From Azotobacter bryophylli (GTDB lineage Bacteria; Pseudomonadota; Gammaproteobacteria; Pseudomonadales; Pseudomonadaceae), in assembly GCF_042643485.1 (NCBI RefSeq), contig NZ_JBHRSJ010000001.1:62001-126000 (forward strand): a stretch of 64,000 nucleotides of DNA, given 5' to 3'. Position 1 is the stretch's first letter. Every line of letters begins with the position of its first letter. The position numbers and the translations under genes were made by a program. Below, piece after piece: positions 25,831-33,417 of this stretch. The notes under the pieces were generated by a model that made no database searches, was not told the DNA's origin, and was given only the letters and a program-made list of their open reading frames with translations.

Positions 25831-26181
25831 TCAGGCCTTGCGGGTCAGCGGCTGGCGCTCGAAGCGCACGCTGGCCAGGCCGCTGGCCATCAGCGCGCGG
25901 ATGTTGCCGTGATCGGTGCCGTCCGGGTGGGCCAGCACGGCGCGGTAGTGCTCGCCGAAGGCCAGCAGGGCTTCCTCGACGCTGAAGCCTTCGAGCGTGG
26001 CCAGGCCGAGGGTCTTGCAGGAGCCCTCGTTCTGTCCGGCGGCGTTTTCCACCTCGCCGTTACGGAAGGCGCTGGGCTGGTAGTCGTAGTGCGCGGCGAT
26101 GAACGCCAGGGTTTCGGCGAAGGTGTGCTCCTCGCGGCGCAGGCGGGCGCGGAAGTCCTTCAGATCGTTCGATTCGGTCAT
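25831..26181 (-). CDS. HopJ type III effector-like protein
   Basis: A 116-residue protein of the HopJ family: FAETLAFIAAHYDYQPSAFRNG, then EGSCKTLGLATLEGFSVEEALLAFGEHYR and DHGNIRALM are the conserved blocks. The name comes from a Pseudomonas syringae protein once listed among secreted effectors, but homologues are widespread in non-pathogens without type III secretion, so a housekeeping role is likelier. Its ATG overlaps the end of the DUF1244 gene by 4 bases, so the two are translationally coupled. Confidence 0.85.
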   Translation of the reverse strand: MTESNDLKDFRARLRREEHTFAETLAFIAAHYDYQPSAFRNGEVENAAGQNEGSCKTLGLATLEGFSVEEALLAFGEHYRAVLAHPDGTDHGNIRALMASGLASVRFERQPLTRKA

Positions 26182-26471
26182 TGCTTGCTGCTCTTCTCGA
26201 AGGCGGCCTTCTGCTCGGGGCTGGCCTCTTTCTGGTATTTGCTTTTCCACTCGTCGTACGGCATGCCGTAGATCTCCTCGCGCGCCTGCTCCGGCGTCAT
26301 CTCCACGCCGAGGTCGTCGGCGGCGGCCTTGAGCCATTTGGACAGACAGTTGCGGCAGAAGCCGGCGAGGTTCATCAGGTCGATATTCTGCACGTCCGGT
26401 CGGCTGCGCAGATGCTGGACCAGGCGGCGGAATGCGGCGGCCTCGAGTTCGACGCGTTGTTCTTCGGTCAT
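26178..26471 (-). CDS. DUF1244-family protein
   Basis: A 97-residue protein of the DUF1244 family. The signature is NIDLMNLAGFCRNCLSKWLKAAA with a C-x2-C pair, followed by MTPEQAREEIYGMPYDEWKSKYQ. The Cys pair could bind a metal; a function is not established. It shares a 4-base overlap with hopJ downstream, and the pair seems to be a small conserved unit in Pseudomonadaceae. The ATG at 26471 has no strong Shine-Dalgarno. Confidence 0.85.
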   Translation of the reverse strand: MTEEQRVELEAAAFRRLVQHLRSRPDVQNIDLMNLAGFCRNCLSKWLKAAADDLGVEMTPEQAREEIYGMPYDEWKSKYQKEASPEQKAAFEKSSKQ

Positions 26472-26599
26472 GTTCGTATCTCGGCTGGCGGATCGGTTTA
26501 CGCTGGAGCAGGCCGCGGCCCGGTGGGCCGGCGGCTGCCGGCGCGATCATACCCGCGGCCCGTGGCCGTCACCAGGCCGCGGGCGTCGGGGGAAGACGG

Positions 26600-26974
26600 T
26601 CAGTCGCGGTGCGCGGCCAGGGTGATGGACACCGACTCGGCGAAGCGCAGGGCGTGGGGCTTGTCCACCTCCACCTCGGCGTAGCGCACCGCCTTGTGGG
26701 TCATCACCAGGTCGAGGATCTCCTGGGTCAGCCGCTCGAGCAGGGCGAAACGGTTCTCCTCGACGTGCTGGATGATCGCCTTGGTGATGGTGCGGTAATT
26801 CAGCGCCTGGTCGATCACGTTGTCCCGCACGGCTTCCACCGCCGGGTAGATGATCGTCAGGTTGATCAGTATGTCCTGCTTGTTGAGGATCTCGTCTTCC
26901 TTGATCCCGATGTAGGTGCGCAGTCGCAGGTCCTTGACCCGGATCCGCGCCATGCCAGATTCCAGTCGCGGCAT
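26600..26974 (-). CDS. folX: Dihydroneopterin triphosphate 2'-epimerase FolX
   Basis: A 124-residue member of the FolB/FolX family. The conserved blocks are RIRVKDLRLRTYIGIKEDE, the ALNYRTITKAI region and VEVDKPHALRFAESVS, in which Lys of DKPHALR is catalytic in the family. FolX converts dihydroneopterin triphosphate to dihydromonapterin triphosphate, the first step to tetrahydromonapterin, the cofactor of phenylalanine hydroxylase in pseudomonads. It follows folM after 45 bases on the same strand, so the two steps are likely one operon. Confidence 0.92.
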   Translation of the reverse strand: MPRLESGMARIRVKDLRLRTYIGIKEDEILNKQDILINLTIIYPAVEAVRDNVIDQALNYRTITKAIIQHVEENRFALLERLTQEILDLVMTHKAVRYAEVEVDKPHALRFAESVSITLAAHRD

Positions 26975-27019
26975 AACTCGTTGCTCCGTTCGAACTGTTG
27001 CGGAAGGGGGGAGGGCATC

Positions 27020-27730
27020 TTACTTGAGATGGCGTCCGCCGTTGACCGTCAGCGTGGTCCCGGTGACGTAGGGATTGTCCAACAGATAGCGCAGGCTCCG
27101 GTAGATCACCTCGGGGCCGGGCTCGATGCCCAGCGCGGACTTGGCCAGGGCCTTTTCCCTATAGGCCTCGTCGTCGCCCTCGTTGAACAGGATCAGCGCC
27201 GGGGCGATGCCGTTGACCTTGATGCGCGGCGCCAGGCGCGCGGCGAAGGACAGGGTGAGGTTGTCCAGGCCGGCCTTGCTGGCGCTGTAGGCGATGTGCC
27301 GGGCGCTGCCCTTGCGGGTGACGTCGTCGCTGATGTGGACGATGTCGGCCGGGGTGGAGCGCTCGAGCAGTTCCGCGCAGTGCAGGTTGATCAGGTAGGG
27401 CGCCAGCATGTGCACGTTGAACAGCCGCTGGAAGGCCAGGGCTTCCTCGCCCGGCGCCTCGCTCAGCCAGTCCGAGGCGTTGTGGACGATGGCGCGCAGG
27501 CGGTCGGTATGCTCCCCGACCTGGGCGATGAAGCGGAGGATGCCGGCTTCGTCGCTGAAGTCGGCCTGCAGGGTCAGGGCGCCGCGCTCGCGCAGGCCGG
27601 CCAGGCCCGGTCTCTCCCGGCGGTAGCTGACGATCAGCCGTTCGCCGTCGTCGAGCAGGCGCTCGGCACAGTGCAGTCCGATGCGCTGGCTGGCGCCGGA
27701 AATCAGGATGGGAGCCGGGGACGCGCTCAT
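27020..27730 (-). CDS. folM: Dihydromonapterin reductase FolM
   Basis: A 236-residue short-chain dehydrogenase. The nucleotide-binding motif is SGASQRIG (TGxxxRIG type, the Arg giving NADPH preference), the catalytic residues are in AYSASKAGL (Tyr-x3-Lys), and the ending TGTTLTVNGGRHLK is typical of FolM. It reduces dihydromonapterin to tetrahydromonapterin, and dihydrofolate weakly. Located directly upstream of folX. The FolE1-type cyclohydrolase I recall beside these genes in Pseudomonas aeruginosa is not here. The ATG at 27730 is preferred because the 85-residue extension to 27985 crosses the terminator of the upstream transcript. Confidence 0.9.
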   Translation of the reverse strand: MSASPAPILISGASQRIGLHCAERLLDDGERLIVSYRRERPGLAGLRERGALTLQADFSDEAGILRFIAQVGEHTDRLRAIVHNASDWLSEAPGEEALAFQRLFNVHMLAPYLINLHCAELLERSTPADIVHISDDVTRKGSARHIAYSASKAGLDNLTLSFAARLAPRIKVNGIAPALILFNEGDDEAYREKALAKSALGIEPGPEVIYRSLRYLLDNPYVTGTTLTVNGGRHLK

Positions 27731-27983
27731 GGAGGGACTCGTGCGAATGGGCAGGCGGCCCAGCGACGCAGCGCCCGGGTACCTGACCAGTAGAGGGCGC
27801 TGCGTCGACTGAACCGAATTGCAACTTATAGCAGCGCCTGGCTTTGTACAACCAAGTCCGGTTATCTGCTGCGACATTTTTTCCGTTGACAAAGGTTCGC
27901 GCTGCGGTCCGCCGATTCCTCGTTTCCGGGCGGGAAAAGGGCGTCTGATCGGCCCGTTTGTGCACGCTGGCCGGCGCGCGGGC
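27731..27983. other. Intergenic region upstream of folM
   Basis: No gene. A TATAAG hexamer on the minus strand (27825-27830) could be the folM -10, about 95 bases before its ATG; a TTGTAC at 27846-27851 is only 15 bases upstream of it, so the promoter call is weak. Confidence 0.35.
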
Positions 27984-28018
27984 AAAAAAAAACCGTTGCC
28001 AAGTAAGGTGGCAACGGT
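27984..28018 (-). terminator. Rho-independent terminator
   Basis: ACCGTTGCCA and TGGCAACGGT form a perfect 10-base-pair stem with a 7-base loop, followed on the minus strand by nine Us. It ends either the candidate small RNA or the LysR gene transcript, and insulates folM from upstream transcription. Confidence 0.9.
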
Positions 28019-28091
28019 CGATACAAAGAACGAAGGAGCTAATTTCGTTCATGGGGAAATTCCGTTCGGATCATCAACGAGCTCGGAATTC
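27984..28091 (-). ncRNA. Candidate small RNA with Rho-independent terminator
   Basis: On the minus strand a TATACT -10 box (28098-28103) would start a transcript near 28091. It would end about 108 bases later at a textbook terminator: a perfect 10-base-pair stem (28009-28018 with 27992-28001), 7-base loop and nine Us. The region is less GC-rich than its neighbours and holds no conserved protein; a 3' reading frame starting at an internal ATG runs through the terminator. The -35 is weak. It could also be the 3' end of the LysR message, whose stop is at 28180. I cannot match it to a named sRNA from memory. Confidence 0.4.
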
Positions 28092-28179
28092 GGGGTCAGT
28101 ATAAGAAGCTGGAATACAAGGGAAAAATCCTAGTTTTGAGGAAGCATCATTGACGAATAGAGAATAATGCCGGCACGGC

Positions 28180-29115
28180 TCAGGCCCAGTAGGCCGGGTC
28201 GTCGAGGATGCGCTGGTCCTGCTCCGCCACCTTGGGCAGCTCCTCCTTGAGGAATTCGATCCAGGTCTTGGTCTTCGCGTCGAGGAAGCTGCGCGAGGGA
28301 TAGAGCGCGAAGATGCTGCGCTGGTGGATCTGGTAGGACGGCAGCAGGCGCTTCAGGCCGCCGCGGCTCATGGCCCGGGCGGCGACGAAGCTGGGCAGCA
28401 GGCAGATGCCCATGCCCGACTCGGCGGCATGGGCCATGGCTTCGGCGACGTTGACCTGGAAGGTGTCGCCGGGGCGGACGATCAACTCCTCGTCGCCGTC
28501 CTGGAACACCCAGCGGTCGGAGAAGAGCGGATCGATCAGGCGCAGGCAGCGGTGCGCCTGGAGATCCTCCGGACGCTGCGGCGTGCCGTGCCGCTCGAGA
28601 TAGGCGGGCGCGGCGCAGACCACGTTGTACAGCTCGGCCAGCCGCTGGGCCACCAGCTCCGAATCGGGCAGGTCGCGACAGGCGGTGATGACCACGTCGT
28701 GGCCTTCCTCGATCAGGTCCGGCACGCGCTGCGACAGGGTCAGCTCCAGGGTCACCTCGGGATAGCGTTCGGAATAGCGGCCGACCAGGGGAGCCAGCTG
28801 CAGGGTGCCGAGGCTGGTGACCGAATGCACGCGCAGACGGCCGCGGGGCGTCAGGTGCGCGCCGCTGGCTTCGACGGCGGCCTCGTGCACCTCGGCCAGG
28901 ATCAGTCGGCAGCGCTGCAGGTAGCGCTCGCCGGCTTCGGTCAGCGCCAGGCGCCGGGTGGTGCGGTGCAGCAGCCGTGCCCGCAGGCTGGTTTCCAGGT
29001 CGGAGACCAGCCGCGATACCTGGGCGTTGGAGAGATTCAGGGACTGTGCCGCAGCGGTGAAGCTACCGCTGTCGATGACACGCACGAAAGCACGCATCGC
29101 TTGCAGTGTGTCCAA
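28180..29115 (-). CDS. LysR-family transcriptional regulator
   Basis: A 311-residue LysR protein. The N-terminal HTH reads FVRVIDSGSFTAAAQSLNLSNAQVSRLVSDLE, with the following RLLHRTTRRLALTEAGERY wing, then a substrate-binding domain. Regulators of this subgroup (CrgA/DsdC-like) often control a divergent gene, but here the divergent neighbour is more than 1 kb away, so the target is unknown. The start is a TTG at 29115 with a GGAG about 12 bases upstream; an ATG at residue 7 is the alternative. The long downstream gap holds the candidate sRNA. Confidence 0.86.
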   Translation of the reverse strand: MDTLQAMRAFVRVIDSGSFTAAAQSLNLSNAQVSRLVSDLETSLRARLLHRTTRRLALTEAGERYLQRCRLILAEVHEAAVEASGAHLTPRGRLRVHSVTSLGTLQLAPLVGRYSERYPEVTLELTLSQRVPDLIEEGHDVVITACRDLPDSELVAQRLAELYNVVCAAPAYLERHGTPQRPEDLQAHRCLRLIDPLFSDRWVFQDGDEELIVRPGDTFQVNVAEAMAHAAESGMGICLLPSFVAARAMSRGGLKRLLPSYQIHQRSIFALYPSRSFLDAKTKTWIEFLKEELPKVAEQDQRILDDPAYWA

Positions 29116-29289
29116 AGACTGTTTACTCCAGAAGCAGTAAATGGGGGGAATTATCCTCCTTTATTGAGTGAAAAGACTGTAAAGCGGGCGGTCGAATCTA
29201 AAACTTTTGTCTAGGCGCCTTCCGCGACCGGCTGTGCGGCGCGCCGGCCGGCTCCGGGAATGAGGCGCGCCGCCGGGCTCGCGGCAGGT

Positions 29290-30099
29290 TCAATGCAGGG
29301 CCGGCATCGCACCGAGCCGATGCAGCCGCTGGCTCAGCTGCAGGCGTTGCACCGGGTCCTCGCTGAGCAGCAGGGCGCGCTGCAGGTCGAAGCGCTCGCC
29401 CTGCGGGCAGTCGAGCAGGCGGTAGAGGTCGGCGCGGGCCAGATGGTCGTCCACCCCGGGCGGGCCGATCAGCAGCGCCCGTTCGGCATCCTTCAGGGCG
29501 GCCAGGTGGTTCTCTTCCTGCTGATGCAGCTGGCGCAGCTGGCGCGACAGGAGCAGCAGCAGGCGGCGCGGGGGGCAAGGCTGCAGATGGCCGGCGTTGA
29601 GCTGGGCCTGCGGGCCGAGCTGACGGACCAGCATGTCCCGGCAGTCGCGGGTATGCAGGCGGCGCCCGCTGAGGTCGAGCAGATGGTCGGAATTGGCCAC
29701 GCGCAGCAGGAAGCGGCCGGGAAAGGCGATGCAGGCCAAGGGGATCTCCAGCCGCCGGGCCAGTTCGAGGACGATCAGCACCAGCGCCAGCCCCTGGCCG
29801 CGGCGCTGCAGCAGGACCTTGTGCAGCAGCACCGCCTGCACGTACTGGAGCAGCGCTGGCTCCTCCTGGAAGCCCAGGGTCTGCAGCTGGCGCAGCAGCG
29901 GCTGGGCCAGCTCCCGCGGCGGCAGGACCGGCAGGCCGGCGGCGACGTCGCGCAGCAGACCGCCGAATTCGTGCAGCACCCGTTCGGGCCGCAGCGACGC
30001 GTCGTGTTCGGCGGCTATCCACAGGGCCGCCTCGAAAAAGGCCGGCGGCTCGCGTTCCAGGCAGAGGAGGCAGGCTTGGCGCGGGGTCATGGCACTCAT
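29290..30099 (-). CDS. SirB1-like transglutaminase-fold/TPR protein
   Basis: A 269-residue protein. The central LVLIVLELARRLEIPLACIAFPGRFLLRV matches the SirB1 (transglutaminase-like) family, and the C-terminal half contains helical repeats (HLAALKDAERALLI, ARADLYRLLD, FDLQRALLL) resembling a TPR region. The catalytic Cys expected of an active transglutaminase is not evident in this segment. SirB1 proteins occur in many gammaproteobacteria with unknown role. A GGAG lies close to the ATG at 30099. The stretch from 29116 to 29289 holds no gene. Confidence 0.75.
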   Translation of the reverse strand: MSAMTPRQACLLCLEREPPAFFEAALWIAAEHDASLRPERVLHEFGGLLRDVAAGLPVLPPRELAQPLLRQLQTLGFQEEPALLQYVQAVLLHKVLLQRRGQGLALVLIVLELARRLEIPLACIAFPGRFLLRVANSDHLLDLSGRRLHTRDCRDMLVRQLGPQAQLNAGHLQPCPPRRLLLLLSRQLRQLHQQEENHLAALKDAERALLIGPPGVDDHLARADLYRLLDCPQGERFDLQRALLLSEDPVQRLQLSQRLHRLGAMPALH

Positions 30100-30188
30100 C
30101 GCTCCGTGAATCCCTTGTATTTAGCCGTCTCGGCGAGATCCGTCCAGAGGCCGCCTATACTCAACGGTAGTAGCGAGGAGTCATCGTC

Positions 30189-31208
30189 ATGTTCGCCCTG
30201 ATGGAGGCCGCCCGGCTCGAGGCGCTGCATCTGGCACAGGATCCGGCCACCGGCCTCAAGGTTGTCATCGCCATCCACAGCACCCGTCTCGGTCCCGCAC
30301 TCGGGGGCTGCCGCTATCTCCCCTATCCGGACAGCACCAGCGCCATTCGCGACGCCATCCGCCTCGCCCAGGGCATGAGCTACAAGGCGGCGCTGGCCGG
30401 ACTCGCCCTCGGCGGCGGCAAGGCGGTGATCATCCGCCCGCCCCACGTCGGCGACCGGGGCGCCCTGTTCGAGGCCTTCGGCCGTTTCGTCGAGTCCCTC
30501 GACGGGCTCTACATCACCGCCGTCGACAGCGGCACCTCGAGCCTGGACATGGACTGCATCGCCCGCCACACCCGCTTCGTCACCAGCACCACCGATGAGG
30601 GCGATCCCTCGCCGTACACCGCCCGGGGCGTGCTCCTCGGCATCCGCGCCACGGCCAGGGCGCGCCTCGGCGGCGATGGCCTGGCCGGCCTGCGCATCGC
30701 CATCCAGGGACTCGGCCATGTCGGCTTCGCCCTGGCCGAACGGCTCGCCGCCGGCGGCGCCGAGCTCTTGGTCAGCGATCTGGACTACGGCCGCGTGCAG
30801 CAGGCGGTGGAGCGGCTGGGCGCGTGGCCGGTGGCCTGCGAGGCGCTGCTCTCCGTGCCCTGCGACATCCTCGTGCCCTGCGGTCTCGGCGGCGTGCTCA
30901 GCGGCGAGAGCGTCGCCGGCCTGCGCTGCGCCGCGGTGGCCGGCGCGGCGAACAACCAGCTGGCCACCGCGGATGTCGCCGACCTGCTGCAGGCGCGGGG
31001 CATCCTCTATGCGCCGGACTACGTGATCAACGCCGGCGGGCTGATCTTCGTCGCGCTGCACCACCGCGGCGAAAGTCTGGCGGCGATCAACGCCCACCTG
31101 GGGCGGATCGGCGAGCGCCTGGACGACATCTACGAGCAGGCCGCGGTCGAGCGGCGCTCGCCGGCGCGGGTCGCCGACGAGCAGGCGGAGCGGCTGTTGT
31201 ACGGCTAG
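30189..31208 (+). CDS. ldh: Leucine dehydrogenase (Glu/Leu/Phe/Val dehydrogenase family)
   Basis: A 339-residue NAD-dependent enzyme that oxidatively deaminates branched-chain amino acids to 2-oxoacids. The glycine-rich catalytic segment GMSYKAALAGLALGGGKAVI holds the two catalytic lysines, and the Rossmann motif is IQGLGHVGFALAE. It heads a run with E1alpha, E1beta and E2 genes, which would decarboxylate the oxoacids it makes, so the cluster is a coherent catabolic path for leucine, isoleucine and valine. The same order is known to me from Pseudomonas aeruginosa. A TATACT hexamer at 30156-30161 could be its -10, with no clear -35. Confidence 0.9.
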   Translation: MFALMEAARLEALHLAQDPATGLKVVIAIHSTRLGPALGGCRYLPYPDSTSAIRDAIRLAQGMSYKAALAGLALGGGKAVIIRPPHVGDRGALFEAFGRFVESLDGLYITAVDSGTSSLDMDCIARHTRFVTSTTDEGDPSPYTARGVLLGIRATARARLGGDGLAGLRIAIQGLGHVGFALAERLAAGGAELLVSDLDYGRVQQAVERLGAWPVACEALLSVPCDILVPCGLGGVLSGESVAGLRCAAVAGAANNQLATADVADLLQARGILYAPDYVINAGGLIFVALHHRGESLAAINAHLGRIGERLDDIYEQAAVERRSPARVADEQAERLLYG

Positions 31209-31311
31209 AGTTGAGGTGAGAGAGCGCGTCTTTCCCCAAACCATCTCCCATCACGACCCCGCGGCCACAAGCGGCGGGCTGATGCGCCCACAAGGCGCGG
31301 AGGAGTTGCGC

Positions 31312-32400
31312 ATGACCATCGAGCTTCCCTGCACACGCTATCTCGCGCCCGACGGCCGTCCGCTGGGCGCTCTGCCGGCCTGGGCCGACGACTTCGACCT
31401 ACTCACCCGGCTCTACCGGCAGATGGTGCTGACCCGCCTGTTCGACCGCAAGGCGGTGGCCCTGCAGCGCACCGGTCGGATCGGCACCTACGCGCCGACC
31501 CTCGGCCAGGAAGCCATCGGCGTCGCCGTCGGCAGCCTGATGCGTCCGGAGGACGTGCTGGTGCCCTACTACCGGGACACCGCCGTGCAGCTGATGCGCG
31601 GGGTGAAGATGGAGGAGATCCTGCTCTACTGGGGCGGCGACGAGCGCGGCAGCGACTACGCCGATCCGGCGGTGCGCGAGGACTTCCCGATCTGCGTGCC
31701 GATCGCCACCCAGTCGCTGCATGCCTGCGGCGTGGCCACGGCGTTCAAGATCCGCGGCGAGCGCCGCGTCGCCGTCACCACCTGCGGCGACGGCGCCACC
31801 AGCAAGGGCGACTTCCTCGAAGCGCTCAACGTCGCCGGCGCCTGGCAGCTGCCGGTGGTCTTCGTGGTCAACAACAACCAGTGGGCGATCTCGGTGCCGC
31901 GGCGCATCCAGTGCGGCGCCCCGACCCTGGCGCAGAAGGCGGTCGGCGCCGGCTTGCCGGGCGAGCAGGTGGACGGCAACGACATCGTCGCCGTCTACGA
32001 CCGCGTCGGCAGCGCCCTCGAACGCGCCCGCCAGGGCAAGGGGCCGGCGCTGGTGGAGTGCCTGAGCTATCGCCTGGGCGACCACACCACCGCCGACGAT
32101 GCGACCCGCTACCGCCCGGACGAGGAAGTCCGCCAGGCCTGGCAGGAGGAGCCGGTCAAGCGCCTGCAGTCCTTCCTGGCGGCCCAGGGCGTGTGGGACG
32201 AGAGCCGCGAGCAGGCGCTGATCGCCGACTGCCAGGCGCAGGTGCAGCGGGCGGTGACGGTCTTCGAGGCGGCCGGCCAGCAGCCGGTCGAGTCGGTCTT
32301 CGAGCATCTCTACGCCCGCTGGCCGGCGGCGCTGACCGAGCAGCGCGAGATGCTCGCGGAACGGGCGACCCGCGCCCGGGGAGGGGAAAGCCATGAGTGA
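31312..32400 (+). CDS. 2-oxoacid dehydrogenase E1 component, alpha subunit
   Basis: A 362-residue ThDP-dependent E1 alpha subunit. The ThDP-binding motif is present as GDGATSKGD-x19-NNNQWAIS, and the substrate-channel region GTYAPTLGQEAIGV and PYYRD are typical of the pyruvate/branched-chain E1 group. With leucine dehydrogenase upstream, a branched-chain oxoacid substrate is likely, but this group is often annotated as pyruvate dehydrogenase. GGAGGAG lies just before the ATG at 31312. Its stop overlaps the start of the beta subunit by 8 bases, so translation is coupled. Confidence 0.88.
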   Translation: MTIELPCTRYLAPDGRPLGALPAWADDFDLLTRLYRQMVLTRLFDRKAVALQRTGRIGTYAPTLGQEAIGVAVGSLMRPEDVLVPYYRDTAVQLMRGVKMEEILLYWGGDERGSDYADPAVREDFPICVPIATQSLHACGVATAFKIRGERRVAVTTCGDGATSKGDFLEALNVAGAWQLPVVFVVNNNQWAISVPRRIQCGAPTLAQKAVGAGLPGEQVDGNDIVAVYDRVGSALERARQGKGPALVECLSYRLGDHTTADDATRYRPDEEVRQAWQEEPVKRLQSFLAAQGVWDESREQALIADCQAQVQRAVTVFEAAGQQPVESVFEHLYARWPAALTEQREMLAERATRARGGESHE

Positions 32401-33379
32401 CGGCAAATACAGCCTGGTGGAGGCGGTCAACCTGGCCCTGCACCGGGCGATGCGCGAGGACGAGCGGGTAGTGGTGTTCGGCGAGGACGTCGGGGTCAAC
32501 GGCGGAGTGTTCCGCGCCACCCTCGGTTTGCGCGACGCCTTCGGCTTCAAGCGGGTGATCGACACGCCCCTGGCCGAGACCATGATCGCCGGCCTGGCGG
32601 TGGGCATGGCGGCCCAGGGCCTGAAACCGGTGCTGGAGATCCAGTTCATGGGCTTCATCTACGCCGCCATGGAGCAGCTGGTGTCCCATGCCAGCCGCCT
32701 GCGCAACCGCACCCGCGGCCGGCTGGCCTGCCCGCTGGTGCTGCGCGCGCCGATGGGCGCCGGCATCCGCGCGCCGGAACACCACAGCGAAAGCACCGAG
32801 GCGCTGTTCGCCCACATCCCCGGGCTGCGGGTGCTGGTGCCGTCCTCGCCAGCGCGGGCCTACGGCCTGCTGCTGGCGGCCATCGACGATCCCGACCCGG
32901 TGATCTTTCTCGAACCCACCCGGCTGTACCGGATGAACCCGCAGCCCCTGGCCGACGACGGCCGGCGGCTGCCGCTGGACAGCTGCTTCACCCTGCGCGA
33001 GGGCGGCGACGTCACCCTGGTCAGCTGGGGCGCCAGCCTGGTCGAGACCCTGCAGGCGGCCGGCGCCCTGGCCGAGCGCGGCGTCGAGGCCGAGGTGATC
33101 GACGTGGCCTGTCTCAAGCCCCTCGACCTGGACACGCTGGAGGCCTCGGTGCGCAAGACCGGCCGCTGCGTGATCGTCCACGAGGCGCCGAAGAGCTGCG
33201 CGGTCGGTGCGGAGATCGCCGCCAGCCTCTACGAGCGCGCCCTGCTCGACCTGCAGGCGCCGATCCAGCGGGTCACGGCCCCGGACATCCCACCGCCCCT
33301 GTACCGCCTGGAGAGCTACTACATGCCGGGCGTCGCCGACATCCTGGCGGCCTGCGAGACGGTGCTGGAGTACGCCTGA
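32393..33379 (+). CDS. 2-oxoacid dehydrogenase E1 component, beta subunit
   Basis: A 328-residue beta subunit that completes the E1 heterotetramer. Visible are the GEDVGVNGGVFRAT motif, FGFKRVIDTPLAETMIAG, the MNPQPLADDG region, and the C-terminal domain with AEVIDVACLKPLDLDT. The C-terminal transketolase domain begins near residue 205. It overlaps the alpha subunit gene and is followed after 38 bases by the E2 gene. Confidence 0.9.
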   Translation: MSDGKYSLVEAVNLALHRAMREDERVVVFGEDVGVNGGVFRATLGLRDAFGFKRVIDTPLAETMIAGLAVGMAAQGLKPVLEIQFMGFIYAAMEQLVSHASRLRNRTRGRLACPLVLRAPMGAGIRAPEHHSESTEALFAHIPGLRVLVPSSPARAYGLLLAAIDDPDPVIFLEPTRLYRMNPQPLADDGRRLPLDSCFTLREGGDVTLVSWGASLVETLQAAGALAERGVEAEVIDVACLKPLDLDTLEASVRKTGRCVIVHEAPKSCAVGAEIAASLYERALLDLQAPIQRVTAPDIPPPLYRLESYYMPGVADILAACETVLEYA

Positions 33380-33417
33380 GCGCGCCTCGCGGGGGCAGGA
33401 CAACAAGGAGAAACGCC

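Noticed and set aside
25831..26181. HopJ as evidence of a type III secretion system or virulence
   Set aside because: No secretion genes are in the window and the family is common in non-pathogens.
27159..28052. A 297-codon minus-strand ORF spanning the sRNA terminator and folM
   Set aside because: It reads out of frame through folM after crossing a perfect terminator, and its C-terminal part is a shadow of folM.
28180..29115. A divergent target operon of the LysR regulator
   Set aside because: The genes upstream (29290 onwards) point the same way, so no divergent target can be assigned.
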